A DNA stretch of 22,827 bases, taken from the IMG/VR virus record IMGVR_UViG_3300047310_000023, positions 1 to 22,827 of that record, one strand, 5' to 3'. A model generated the notes under the pieces. The model ran no database searches and was not told the DNA's origin. It was given only the letters and a program-made list of their open reading frames with translations. Both the position numbers and the translations under genes were made by a program. This document shows positions 1 to 7,529 of this stretch, one piece after another (position 1 is the stretch's first letter; each line of letters starts with the position of its first letter). The DNA is from a virus.

Positions 1-1078
1 GCACGTAGCCGCTGGTCCCGGCGGCGATCGCGGCGGTCACGTAGGCCGTGCTGGCGACCTGGGTGGTGTTGGTGCCGGGTGCCGCTGTCGGCGCCGTCAG
101 CACACCCGTGACGGCCAGCGTGCCACAGACGGTGGCGTTGCCAGTGATCTGCACCACGCCGGCAGGCGTGCCGGTGCCGGGCTGCAGCACGATATTGCCG
201 GAGGGTCCGCCGGTGTTTTGATTGCCGGTCGAAATGGTAACCGCGCCGGTCGCCCACGGCCCAGACGGCACGGTGCCGGTCGTGATGAGAACCGGACCAG
301 ACGAAGATGTGGCGTTGCCGGTGCCGGAATAGAGGGAAATCCGGCCACCCAGTCCTGCACTACTCGACCCGGCTACCATCATCACGCTAGGAGACACGGC
401 ACCGGTGGTGGCGGCCCCCTGGAATACAAGCGTGCCGACGTAACTGACGGTCTGGTTGCTGGTCTGGGTGAGGTTGATCGTGTTGGCGAAGGTCGCGATG
501 CCGCTGACGCTCAGCGCGCTGAACGCGCCGGTCGACGGATTGACGAGGCCGATCGGCGTGCCGGTGAGGCCGTTGGCCACCGACAGGGTGTCCATCAGGA
601 AGGCGGACCCCTGCACGACGAACTGGCAGCCGACGGTGATCGTGCCGGTGCCGCCGGCGCCCTGGTCGATCGTGCCGCCGGGTAGATGCAGGTTGAGGCC
701 GGTGATGTTGCCGGAGGCCTGCACGGTGGCGCTGTAGACGCCGCCGCTGACGTGCAGGTCGCCGACCACGTTACCGGTCAGCAGCGTAGGCGCGGGGGTC
801 CAGTCGTGGTTGAGCCGGCAATAAGGTGTGCCGTCCGATGGCGCGTCGGGGATGCCGCCGCCGGCGCCGCCGACGCGCGCGTCGACATAGGCCTTCGACG
901 CGGCGTGCAGGTCGAGCGACGGCGATTGGCCGAGGGTGAGGTTGCCGACCACGCTCGGGTTGGTGAGCACACCGCTCTCGGCGTCGACCTTGCCGGCGAA
1001 CAGCCGGTTCCAGTCGTCGGCCAGCGGCACGTAGTCGGGATAGAAGTTGGCGCTGCTGTTGGGAATGACATCGCTCAT
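1..1078 (-). CDS. Tail fibre protein, partial (C-terminus beyond window)
   Basis: The reading frame starts at the ATG at 1078 and stays open for 359 codons to the left edge, so the C-terminus is missing. It overlaps the stop of the upstream gene as ATGA. The product is rich in Gly, Thr, Ser and Val with very few charged residues, as expected of a beta-rich fibre shaft. Residues 59-66 (AASKAYVD) and 333-347 (APGTNTTQVASTAYV) are connector motifs I recognise from many phage tail fibres. Residues about 245-302 contain repeated SG/TG-rich strands (GRISLYSGTG, GPVLITTG, AVTISTG, GNIVLQPG) typical of shaft repeats. It probably forms a trimeric fibre or a fibre-associated receptor-binding protein at the baseplate. 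Receptor specificity cannot be judged because the tip lies outside the window. Confidence 0.8.
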   Translation of the reverse strand, partial: MSDVIPNSSANFYPDYVPLADDWNRLFAGKVDAESGVLTNPSVVGNLTLGQSPSLDLHAASKAYVDARVGGAGGGIPDAPSDGTPYCRLNHDWTPAPTLLTGNVVGDLHVSGGVYSATVQASGNITGLNLHLPGGTIDQGAGGTGTITVGCQFVVQGSAFLMDTLSVANGLTGTPIGLVNPSTGAFSALSVSGIATFANTINLTQTSNQTVSYVGTLVFQGAATTGAVSPSVMMVAGSSSAGLGGRISLYSGTGNATSSSGPVLITTGTVPSGPWATGAVTISTGNQNTGGPSGNIVLQPGTGTPAGVVQITGNATVCGTLAVTGVLTAPTAAPGTNTTQVASTAYVTAAIAAGTSGYV

Positions 1079-1485
1079 GGCGTTCTCCCCTGGCCGATGC
1101 CGATTGCCTGGATGATGAACGGCCCGGTCCCGGCGATCGGCCCCAGCACCATGAACGAACCCGCCACCGCCTCGCACTGCACCTGACCGGTGACCACGCG
1201 GTCGCGCGTCACCGCGATGAACGCGGTGGCATACTGCATCAGCGGCACCGACAGCGCCGCGCTGGTCAGCTCGGCCTTGAGCAGCGGCAGCGGCGGGGTC
1301 TTGCCGAGGATGTCCTCGAAATAGCGCACGCCCTTGGAGGTGTCATAGTATAGCTCACCGTTGAATAGACGGATCGCACTAGCAACGTCCTGCGCGATCG
1401 AGTAAGGCTCAGCCGCGACGGCGATGTTGCCGAACGCGTCGAGCACGAGGTCCCATGTCAGTGTATCTAACAACAGAGTCTGCAT
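1075..1485 (-). CDS. Baseplate wedge protein, gp46/gp25 (W)-like
   Basis: A 136-residue protein. I chose the ATG at 1485, which overlaps the fibre stop as TGATG and follows a GGGGTGG purine stretch; a TTG one codon upstream is also in frame. The N-terminus (LDTLTWDLVLDAFGNIAVA) followed by a segment with DVASAIRLFNGELYYDTSKG and GVRYFEDILGK matches the pattern of phage Mu gp46 / P2 W / T4 gp25-like baseplate wedge proteins. In those, the conserved core places the wedge around the hub. The C-terminal half is beta-rich and hydrophobic, ending in IQAIGIGQGRTP. In P2 and Mu the equivalent gene lies just upstream of the J-like gene; here it sits downstream of the S74 fibre. The family call is from pattern recognition, so a general structural-protein label is the fallback. 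Confidence 0.6.
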   Translation of the reverse strand: MQTLLLDTLTWDLVLDAFGNIAVAAEPYSIAQDVASAIRLFNGELYYDTSKGVRYFEDILGKTPPLPLLKAELTSAALSVPLMQYATAFIAVTRDRVVTGQVQCEAVAGSFMVLGPIAGTGPFIIQAIGIGQGRTP

Positions 1486-3392
1486 CAACCACCCCGTAAC
1501 TTGGCCACCTCGGCATCCAGCTCCTTGATCGCGTTGAGCATGGCATAGATCAGCGGCGTCTGGTCGAGGCCGCGCATGTCGGTCAGCTGCAGGTCGCCGA
1601 CCACCGCCTCGGGTATGACGTGCTCGACATCCTGCACGCTGACACCGACGAACGGGCGCTCTGGCACGGTGACGTCCGGCGGTGCCATCTCCTGGCGGTA
1701 GGTGTAATAGCGCGGCGTCAGTTGCCTGACTTCGGCCAGCCCACCGGTATAGACATCACCGATGGTCTTCATTCTCTCGTCGGAATAAGTATACCACTGC
1801 CCGCCGCCATACTTCCAGGCACCCTGGGTCCACAGAAACATATCGCCGTCTTCGGCGCTGTTGAGGCGCGGATAGGTCAGCTTCATCACCGGCTTGCCGT
1901 TGCGTATCCAGGTCAGGTCACCGGCGAAGTTTTGGCCATCGCCCGAGTCGCTGCTCAGCCAGTCGAAGTAATATCCGCTATTGGCACCGGAGAACTGCAG
2001 GCGGCGGACGTTGCCGCCGGTGGTCAGGTAGAAGTCTCCCAAATTGCCGATATAGACCGGGCCGCGCGAGAAGAGATCGCCGGCAGCGAGCTGGCCGGCG
2101 ACATCGGCGTTGCGCCCGACGGTCAGATCCAGAGATACGCCAGCCGAGGCGCAAGTGACGTTGCCACTGACCGCGACCGCGCCGCCGGTAAACGCGCTGG
2201 TCGCGTTGATGTTGCCGGTCGAGTTGATGTAGCCACCGGTGATCGTGCCGGCGGCGGCGATGTTGCGCTGGGCGGTGAGGTCGAAATTGGCATTGAGCGA
2301 GCCGTTGACCTGCACGTTGCCGTCGATCTGCGCCGAGCCGGTGTCATGGATGTATGCGGTGGTGATGCTGCCGTTCACCACGAGGTTGACGTCGATCTGC
2401 GCCGAGCCGGTGCTGTGAATCCATAAACCGACCAGCGCACCAAGTGCGGTGATGTTGCCGTTGGCGATGATCGAGCCGTCGATCTGCACGTTGCTGGTGC
2501 CGTGGATGGGGCCGACGGTGATGCTGCCGGCGCTGACCGATGCGGCGGTGACGGTGCCGTCGATAGTGGCCGCGCCATGCACGATGGCGCTGCCGTTGAC
2601 CGTCAGGTTGCCGGTGCTCGCCGCGCCGTAGACCGTCAGCGTGCCGGCCTGCACGCCGAGGTTAATGGTGGCATCGCCGTGGCTGGTCAGCGAGCTGGCA
2701 GAGATCGCGCCGCCGGCGGTGATGTCGTGGACATTGGTGATGTTGCCGGTGTTGTCCACCGAGAAGATCTCGGCGGTATAGGCATCGTTGATCAGCGCGA
2801 AGGTGCCATTGTAGACGCGCAACCATTTCTTCGGACCCAGCACGGTGGTCCTGCCGTCGGCCTGGATCGTGTTGCCGGCGAACGCGATCTGCGCGCCCAG
2901 CGAGGTGTTGGTGGCCGGCGCGGCGGCGGTGACCGTCAGGCCCGGAACGATGCCCTTGCCGGAGGCGCTCACGTCGGGGAACACCGGCGTCTGCCAGCCG
3001 CCGCCCCCGGTGTCGGGGTTGGACATATTGTTGTTGGCGGTCGACTGCCAGACCAGATAGGGCGTGACGTTGGAGCCGATGCGCGCCTCGGCGGGATAGC
3101 CGCCGATCTGGCTCTGGAACAGCGGATCGAGCCGCACCGGCCCGCCCGCCTGGAACCAGCGATCCCACTCGGTGATCTGCTTGATCACGCCGTTCAGGTC
3201 GGCGCCCGACGGTGGGATGCCGCCCGCCGAGACCGGGGTGAAGTTGAGCGGAACGAAGCCATCGACAAACGACGCGGCACCATTGACCGCGCCGATCTGC
3301 GAGGCATTGGGCACGGGGTGGACGAACCCGGTCTTGGCGCCCGACGCCCAGGGCGTCGGGATCTTCAGCGGCAGGTTGGCGACGCGATCCAT
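1485..3392 (-). CDS. Tail fibre protein with C-terminal S74 intramolecular chaperone
   Basis: A 635-residue protein. The start is the ATG at 3392, preceded by GGAGG four bases upstream and 10 bases after the stop of the previous gene; an in-frame upstream extension to 3491 lies inside the previous gene and is rejected. Residues 1-135 form a typical fibre N-terminal attachment region (SGADLNGVIKQITEWDRWFQAGG, split by family as a particle-binding domain). Residues about 210-450 are a repetitive beta-rich shaft of short I/V-x-G/N-G-S/T units, with a clear 23-residue repeat around 324-369. Residues 537-635 match the Peptidase_S74 chaperone: the SDERMK motif places Ser537 and Lys542 at the expected self-cleavage site, and a predicted C-terminal helix (AMLNAIKELDAEVAKL) follows. 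Such domains trimerise the fibre and then cut themselves off. Confidence 0.85.
   Translation of the reverse strand: MDRVANLPLKIPTPWASGAKTGFVHPVPNASQIGAVNGAASFVDGFVPLNFTPVSAGGIPPSGADLNGVIKQITEWDRWFQAGGPVRLDPLFQSQIGGYPAEARIGSNVTPYLVWQSTANNNMSNPDTGGGGWQTPVFPDVSASGKGIVPGLTVTAAAPATNTSLGAQIAFAGNTIQADGRTTVLGPKKWLRVYNGTFALINDAYTAEIFSVDNTGNITNVHDITAGGAISASSLTSHGDATINLGVQAGTLTVYGAASTGNLTVNGSAIVHGAATIDGTVTAASVSAGSITVGPIHGTSNVQIDGSIIANGNITALGALVGLWIHSTGSAQIDVNLVVNGSITTAYIHDTGSAQIDGNVQVNGSLNANFDLTAQRNIAAAGTITGGYINSTGNINATSAFTGGAVAVSGNVTCASAGVSLDLTVGRNADVAGQLAAGDLFSRGPVYIGNLGDFYLTTGGNVRRLQFSGANSGYYFDWLSSDSGDGQNFAGDLTWIRNGKPVMKLTYPRLNSAEDGDMFLWTQGAWKYGGGQWYTYSDERMKTIGDVYTGGLAEVRQLTPRYYTYRQEMAPPDVTVPERPFVGVSVQDVEHVIPEAVVGDLQLTDMRGLDQTPLIYAMLNAIKELDAEVAKLRGG
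2321..2412 (-). repeat. In-frame repeat in the fibre shaft (69-base period)
   Basis: A 23-base stretch at 2321-2343 is repeated exactly at 2390-2412, a spacing of 69 bases or 23 codons. In the protein this gives two copies of a unit containing GSAQID and VNGS. The repeat keeps the reading frame and looks like internal duplication of a shaft unit, not a regulatory or mobile element. Confidence 0.8.
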
Positions 3393-3402
3393 GCAGCCTC
3401 CA

Positions 3403-4449
3403 TCATTGGACGGTCCCGTTCGCGCGCACGCTGCCTGCGCCACGGATCGGCACGCTGAATCTGGTCGAGCTGCTGGCATGCACGCCGCCACGCCCGTCGA
3501 TCATCGCGAAGGCCAGCACCCTGCGCTGGATCGAGGCGTTGGCGCTCAGGCTGCCCACGCCGCCGATGCCGGCGCGGACCTGCGGCGGACCCACGCCGCG
3601 CATGGTGCCGACGCCGTCGATGCGCGCCGCCGCCGCCAGCTTTTGGCCCAGCAGCGGCACCGCATTCGCCGCCACCCCGCCACGCCCCGCCATACCACTG
3701 CCGCGCGCGGCGACCTGGGTGGTGGCCGAGGCGCGCACCGTAGCGACCCCCCGGAGCGTCACCGGCAGGCCGACCACGTCGGCGGTGGCCTGCACGCCAC
3801 CGATGCCGCCGATGACCGAGCCGACATGGTAGGGCGCGGCGGTGCTGGGGTTGAACGAGTAGGTGACCGAGACGCCGGTCGGACGCGGGATGACGCCGGA
3901 CTGCGAGATGATCGCCGCCGTGACCGGGGTCGGTTGGAACTCAAAGATGTAGCTGATCGACATATCCTGGTTGTCGACCACGTAAGCCCGGCCCTGCGAG
4001 GCGAACAGGTTGATCAGGATCTGGTTGATCGACGGGATCGAGCCGTTGGTGATGTTGAACATCGCCTTGGCCAGGATCAGCGTGCGATAGCCCTCGTCGT
4101 TGAGCACGTAGTTCGCGGTGAGCGGCTGGTTGGAATAGAAGATGCCGCCGCCCTGCGCTGCGGTGGGCGCCACCCATGACGTGTTGAACGGCCACGCCGA
4201 TTGCACGGTCGCCTCATTGAACCCCCAATAGGGGTCGGTGGTCTGGATCTTGAGCACCCGGCCCACCGCGACGATGCGGCCCCAGACGTCGAGGCCGTAG
4301 CCCCGCGCGGTGTCGACGTTCCAGATGAAATTATAGAAGTCCTCCAGATCCTGCTTCGGGTCGATCCACTGATTGATGGCGTAGAGCAATGTCTGGATGG
4401 TCGGCGACTGATTGTATTGACTGATAACGGTGCCTTGCCAATTGATCAC
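3403..4449 (-). CDS. DUF2612-like baseplate/tail protein with glycine-rich C-terminal repeats
   Basis: A 348-residue protein starting at a GTG that overlaps the stop of the J-like gene (GTGA), implying translational coupling. Residues 1-200 resemble the DUF2612 family, found next to J-like proteins in Bcep781/AP22-type phages and occupying the place of P2 gpI. Recognisable parts are an N-terminal helix pair (LLYAINQWIDPKQDLEDFYNF split over residues 21-41), LDVWGRIVAVGR at 53-64 and a predicted-helical segment around 121-150 including LNDEGYRTLILAKAMFNITNG. Residues 209-348 differ in composition: about seven imperfect 18-24 residue units of the form G-x-G-x-V-x-A, almost without acidic residues. 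The N-terminal part probably joins the J-like wedge to the fibre network; the role of the repeats is unknown. Confidence 0.7.
   Translation of the reverse strand: MINWQGTVISQYNQSPTIQTLLYAINQWIDPKQDLEDFYNFIWNVDTARGYGLDVWGRIVAVGRVLKIQTTDPYWGFNEATVQSAWPFNTSWVAPTAAQGGGIFYSNQPLTANYVLNDEGYRTLILAKAMFNITNGSIPSINQILINLFASQGRAYVVDNQDMSISYIFEFQPTPVTAAIISQSGVIPRPTGVSVTYSFNPSTAAPYHVGSVIGGIGGVQATADVVGLPVTLRGVATVRASATTQVAARGSGMAGRGGVAANAVPLLGQKLAAAARIDGVGTMRGVGPPQVRAGIGGVGSLSANASIQRRVLAFAMIDGRGGVHASSSTRFSVPIRGAGSVRANGTVQ
3406..3825 (-). repeat. Glycine/Val/Ala repeat region of the DUF2612-like protein
   Basis: Codons for residues about 209-348 give seven imperfect units, for example IGGIGGVQATADVV, LRGVATVRASATTQ, GRGGVAANAV, GIGGVGSLSANASIQ, IDGRGGVHASSST, IRGAGSVRANGTVQ. 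Unit length is about 18-24 residues. The composition differs sharply from the preceding domain. Confidence 0.75.
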
Positions 4450-5912
4450 GGCGCCGAAACCAGTGCGATGGAGATGTTGGCCGCCGACAGGACTGGCGCG
4501 TGGGCAACGCCGACCGCCACGTCGTCCAGGGTCGGTATCATGGAGAACATCGCCTCAGAGGTAATCGCCGGGGTCGGCGCCATGTTGAGGTTGTAGGTGC
4601 CGACGCCGCCGGTGCCGGTGCCAAGCGAGACGATGCGGGTGCCGTCCATAACGACGTGAGCAGAGTCCACCGGGGCAGTAGCAGCCACGGTTTGCCCGAT
4701 GGCGATGGCGCCGGTGGTCATGGCGGAGACGGTCATCACGGTGCCGCTGATCGCGGCGGTGAACTGCGCCGCCGGTGCCACGCTCGATCCCAGCTTGATC
4801 GACACGAGCTGCACCCACGGGCCAAGCCCGGCGACCGCCGCATAGTAGCGCGAGGCGAACACCGTCGAGCCGATCCTGGCGCGCGAGCCGCCGTCGGCAC
4901 CGCTCCACGCGTTCAGCACTACGTTCTGCACCTGGATCAGCGCGTCCTGCGGGACCTGCACGCTGTTGATCAGCGTCACCAGCATGACGAAGGTCTGCGG
5001 CGCCGCGTTCTGATAGGTGATCGGGTAGCTGGGTGCGGGCGGCGAGTAGCCGCCGTTGGTGTCATACACCGTGATCGTGGTGTTGCCCGCCATGTTGCAG
5101 CCCGGCGCCTTGCGGGTGAAGATCGCATTGGCGATGTCGGCGCCGATACCACCCGAGACGCACACATAGAGCGAGTGCGGCTGCAGCGTGACACCGTCCA
5201 CGGTGACCGCCGAGCTGGTGAAGTTTTCCGTGACATAGGCGTCGAGCACGTCGTTGACGTTCAGCACGGCGCCCAGCACCGAGGCCAGCATGCCCGCCGA
5301 ATTGCCGGCCACCGAATTGAAGCGCCGGCGTTCGAACTGCGCGCGCGTCTCGACGTCCTGGCCGACCACGCCATCGGCGTTGTTGATGATGGCGTCCCAG
5401 CCGGGAATGACGTTGTAGACCCTGTTCAACGAGCCGGTCGGACACGAGATCGGCCCCATCACGTTACATTCGAATGGCACCGTCGCGGTGCCGTCGGCGC
5501 CGATCACGCCCTGCGCGGTCGAGGTATAGAAATTGCCGTCCTTCGCCAGCGCCATCACGCCGACCGGGATGACCACGCCTTGCAGGCCGATGCAGGTCGC
5601 CTGCACCGTGGTCGGCAATGCCGGATAGCGGGTCAGGAAATAGATGCGACCGATGCCGTCCTGCATGCGGCCTTGCGAATAGGCCGGGTCGACGTTCTGC
5701 GTCAGCAGCAGGAACTGATCGTTCTTGTCCGAGATGATCGCCGCCTCGGTGGTGGCGAGCTGACCCTGCGGGGTCTCCAGTGCAGGGTTCAAGGCGCCGC
5801 CGAAGCAGGCGTTCAGATCGGCCCGCACACCCTTGAGGATGTCCTGTTCGGTCGGCAGGAGAAATCCGGTGTCAGTCCATCGTGGGCGCGGAACACTTGT
5901 TGTGCCACTCAC
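4446..5912 (-). CDS. Baseplate J-like wedge protein with inserted beta module
   Basis: A 488-residue protein with GTG start at 5912, chosen because GGGAGG lies five bases upstream and the product then begins MSGT like several neighbours. Residues 10-110 (TEQDILKGVRADLN, ETPQGQLATTEAAII, NVDPAYSQGRMQDGIGRIYFLTR) and 165-255 (AIINNADGVVGQDVETRAQFERRR) follow the Baseplate_J (P2 gpJ / Mu gp47) pattern, the main wedge component that transmits the contraction trigger. Residues about 382-458 form an extra Gly/Thr-rich beta module. It interrupts the family's usual C-terminus just before the final strand (VGVAHAPVLSAANISIALV). The same kind of module occurs in three other proteins of this window. It lies between the plug gene and the DUF2612-like gene. 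Confidence 0.85.
   Translation of the reverse strand: MSGTTSVPRPRWTDTGFLLPTEQDILKGVRADLNACFGGALNPALETPQGQLATTEAAIISDKNDQFLLLTQNVDPAYSQGRMQDGIGRIYFLTRYPALPTTVQATCIGLQGVVIPVGVMALAKDGNFYTSTAQGVIGADGTATVPFECNVMGPISCPTGSLNRVYNVIPGWDAIINNADGVVGQDVETRAQFERRRFNSVAGNSAGMLASVLGAVLNVNDVLDAYVTENFTSSAVTVDGVTLQPHSLYVCVSGGIGADIANAIFTRKAPGCNMAGNTTITVYDTNGGYSPPAPSYPITYQNAAPQTFVMLVTLINSVQVPQDALIQVQNVVLNAWSGADGGSRARIGSTVFASRYYAAVAGLGPWVQLVSIKLGSSVAPAAQFTAAISGTVMTVSAMTTGAIAIGQTVAATAPVDSAHVVMDGTRIVSLGTGTGGVGTYNLNMAPTPAITSEAMFSMIPTLDDVAVGVAHAPVLSAANISIALVSAP
4539..4769 (-). other. Beta-rich module copy in J-like protein (residues ~382-458)
   Basis: The translated segment runs from FTAAISG to near EAMFSMIP. It fits a shared pattern: xxG/A-x-I-s-G-t-x-L/M-x-V, then G-x-l-x-x-G-x-x-V, then GTGTGGVGTYNLN. 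I read this as an extra domain inserted before the last strand of the J fold. Confidence 0.65.
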
Positions 5913-5942
5913 ATGGACCTCCCTTACGCCATGTGGGCGTTG

Positions 5943-6503
5943 CTATGTGGGGGCAAAGTAACCGAGGAAATACCGCGTGTTGAGTTCGGTCCAGTTGGGG
6001 TCCTCGGTGCCCTGACTATCCCAGAACGCCAGATCGCCGGTGAACCCGAGATAGGCGTCGCGCACGATCTTGCAGCGATCCAGTGCCAGCACGCCACCGA
6101 TGATCAGATTGCCGTCGCGCCCGAGATCGATGTAGAGGCCGGTGGTGCGCTGATAGACGTTGATGTTGCAGTTTATGCCGTTCAGGCTGATCGTCAGGGT
6201 CTGCGCCGGCACCGCCAGCAACGGCACGACATATCGCGTCGTCGCGGGCACCAGCAGCGAGGCCTGAGCCAGATCCTCCGCACCCGACGTCATCGGCGCG
6301 GTAGCGACGCCGAGCGGCAGGCGCCGGTTGAGCGCGTAGGTGCCCTGGGTCCCCTGGGCGGTGCCGAGTGCGGTGATGCGGACATCGGACGGCACGTGAT
6401 CGCCGTTGATGGTATGGCCGACCGCCAGCGAGCCGGCCTGCACATCGCCGACCAGCAGCGTGTTGCCGTCGATGGAACCGGTGAAGCGCGACAGGATGAT
6501 CAT
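5943..6503 (-). CDS. Baseplate plug-like protein (Pam3 gp18 / DUF6983-like) with N-terminal beta module
   Basis: A 186-residue protein whose ATG overlaps the stop of the Dit-like gene as TGATG. Residues about 6-71 are the Gly/Thr-rich beta module shared with three other proteins here (FTGSIDGNTLLVGDV, then GTYALNRR). Residues 90-186 (YVVPLLAVPAQTLTISLNG, then GLYIDLGRDGNLIIGGV, then a C-terminal NTRYFLGYF) match the small beta domain of the baseplate plug family, known from cyanophage Pam3 and DUF6983. That domain seals the tail tube near the hub or links tube to spike. The N-terminal addition is not part of that core. The family call rests on the pattern of a proline-glutamine turn, short strands and the final aromatic strand. 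Confidence 0.65.
   Translation of the reverse strand: MIILSRFTGSIDGNTLLVGDVQAGSLAVGHTINGDHVPSDVRITALGTAQGTQGTYALNRRLPLGVATAPMTSGAEDLAQASLLVPATTRYVVPLLAVPAQTLTISLNGINCNINVYQRTTGLYIDLGRDGNLIIGGVLALDRCKIVRDAYLGFTGDLAFWDSQGTEDPNWTELNTRYFLGYFAPT
6291..6488 (-). other. Beta-rich module copy in plug-like protein (residues ~6-71)
   Basis: The segment opens FTGSIDGNTLLVGDV and continues through LAVGHTINGDHV, ITALGTAQGTQGTYALN and a closing APMT. This is the cleanest of the four copies and defines the pattern used to find the others. Confidence 0.7.
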
Positions 6504-7528
6504 CAGAAGAAAAACGATGTCGGCGGCACCGTTGTGCCGTCCTGTGGTGGCACCGGCAGTGGTGGAGCGGTCTGAGTTGGTGCGTGCGGATGCGAAGCGT
6601 CTGGCATGTTGGCCGGCGGCGGCGGCGTGGTGGCATCCGTGCGCGTCGGCATGTTGGGCCTGATCGGCTGGAACGGTCCAAAATTGGGATCGGATTCGAT
6701 GGGAAGGTGCAGATCCTCCGGCTTAACCTCCTTCGGCTGCACCGAACCAACATTGGTGGACGCCGCGCCGGTCGGCGACTTGCCTGACGTGTTGTCGGTG
6801 AATGTCGCGCCGGCGCTGATGCGAACCTCCTGCACCCAGACATCCACCACCAGCAGGTTCAGCCCGCGACGGCTCTCGCGGCTATACTCCATGTGCGTCA
6901 GGTTGGCCTGCGGATAGATCGCCTCTGGCGTCACCACGACATACATATCCAGCGACGCCACCGCGCGCTCAAGCTGGGCGAGGAACTCGGTGCGTTGCAT
7001 CGTGCCGCTGCCGATCGCGAACGAGATGCGGATGTCGAAGGGGACCTGCACCTTGTTGTAGGACGCGAAGGCGCCGCGCTCGATCGGGAAATCCGCGATC
7101 TTCATTTCGTGGCGGTAGTCCACCTTGATCACGCTGTCCCAGTTCGCGACCTCCTGCATGTTCTTATCGAAGATGCCCCATATCGGCTTGCTGAACAGCG
7201 CGCCCGGTTGGTCCTCGGTCATGGGCGCCACCAGCGCGGCGCTGAGTGCCATGCCGTAGGGGCTGACGTCGCCCGCTAGCGGCCCGCTGATGCCGGGGGC
7301 GTTGACGTTGATGCCCTGGGCCATGCCGCCGGCCCCTGGTGTGATACCGGAGAACGGCAGGCCGAGGCCGGCGGATGCGTTGATGTCGCCGGCGCCTTGG
7401 GCGATGCCGATGACGTTGCCGAAGCCGCCCTGTAGCGGCGGCACACCGGGGAATTGCAGCACGCCAGGAGCGCCTGCGGTGTTGAACGATCCGTCGGGAT
7501 TGAAGCCATAGACCGGGACCAGCGGCAT
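6503..7528 (-). CDS. Dit-like baseplate/tail protein
   Basis: A 341-residue protein starting one base after the tape measure stop. Residues 1-110 are rich in Gly, Ala and Pro and look extended. Residues about 114-237 (KPIWGIFDKNMQEVANWDSV, then DFPIERGAFASYNKVQ with PFDIRISFAIG, then RTEFLAQLERAVASLDMYVVV, then LNLLVVDVWVQEVRI) match the Dit-like N-terminal domain seen in Bcep781-type myophages. In those it forms a ring linking the tube end to the baseplate hub. Residues 265-341 are a proline-rich tail ending in PPTSFFF with no family features I know. The tail codons are in the same frame with no break, so this is a genuine low-complexity extension. The domain call is strong; the function of both flanks is open. 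Confidence 0.75.
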   Translation of the reverse strand: MPLVPVYGFNPDGSFNTAGAPGVLQFPGVPPLQGGFGNVIGIAQGAGDINASAGLGLPFSGITPGAGGMAQGINVNAPGISGPLAGDVSPYGMALSAALVAPMTEDQPGALFSKPIWGIFDKNMQEVANWDSVIKVDYRHEMKIADFPIERGAFASYNKVQVPFDIRISFAIGSGTMQRTEFLAQLERAVASLDMYVVVTPEAIYPQANLTHMEYSRESRRGLNLLVVDVWVQEVRISAGATFTDNTSGKSPTGAASTNVGSVQPKEVKPEDLHLPIESDPNFGPFQPIRPNMPTRTDATTPPPPANMPDASHPHAPTQTAPPLPVPPQDGTTVPPTSFFF

Positions 7529-7529
7529 T

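Noticed and set aside
3393-3491. Longer fibre start at 3491
   Set aside because: The added 33 residues overlap the DUF2612-like gene and read as Cys/Ala/Arg-rich shadow. The ATG at 3392 has GGAGG just upstream.
4500-6575. Long plus-strand open frame of 691 codons, and other long plus-strand frames (e.g. 2502-3458, 11154-12434)
   Set aside because: They lie wholly opposite well-supported minus-strand genes, and their products are rich in Arg, Gly, His and Asp in the manner of antisense GC-rich frames. None shows a recognisable domain.
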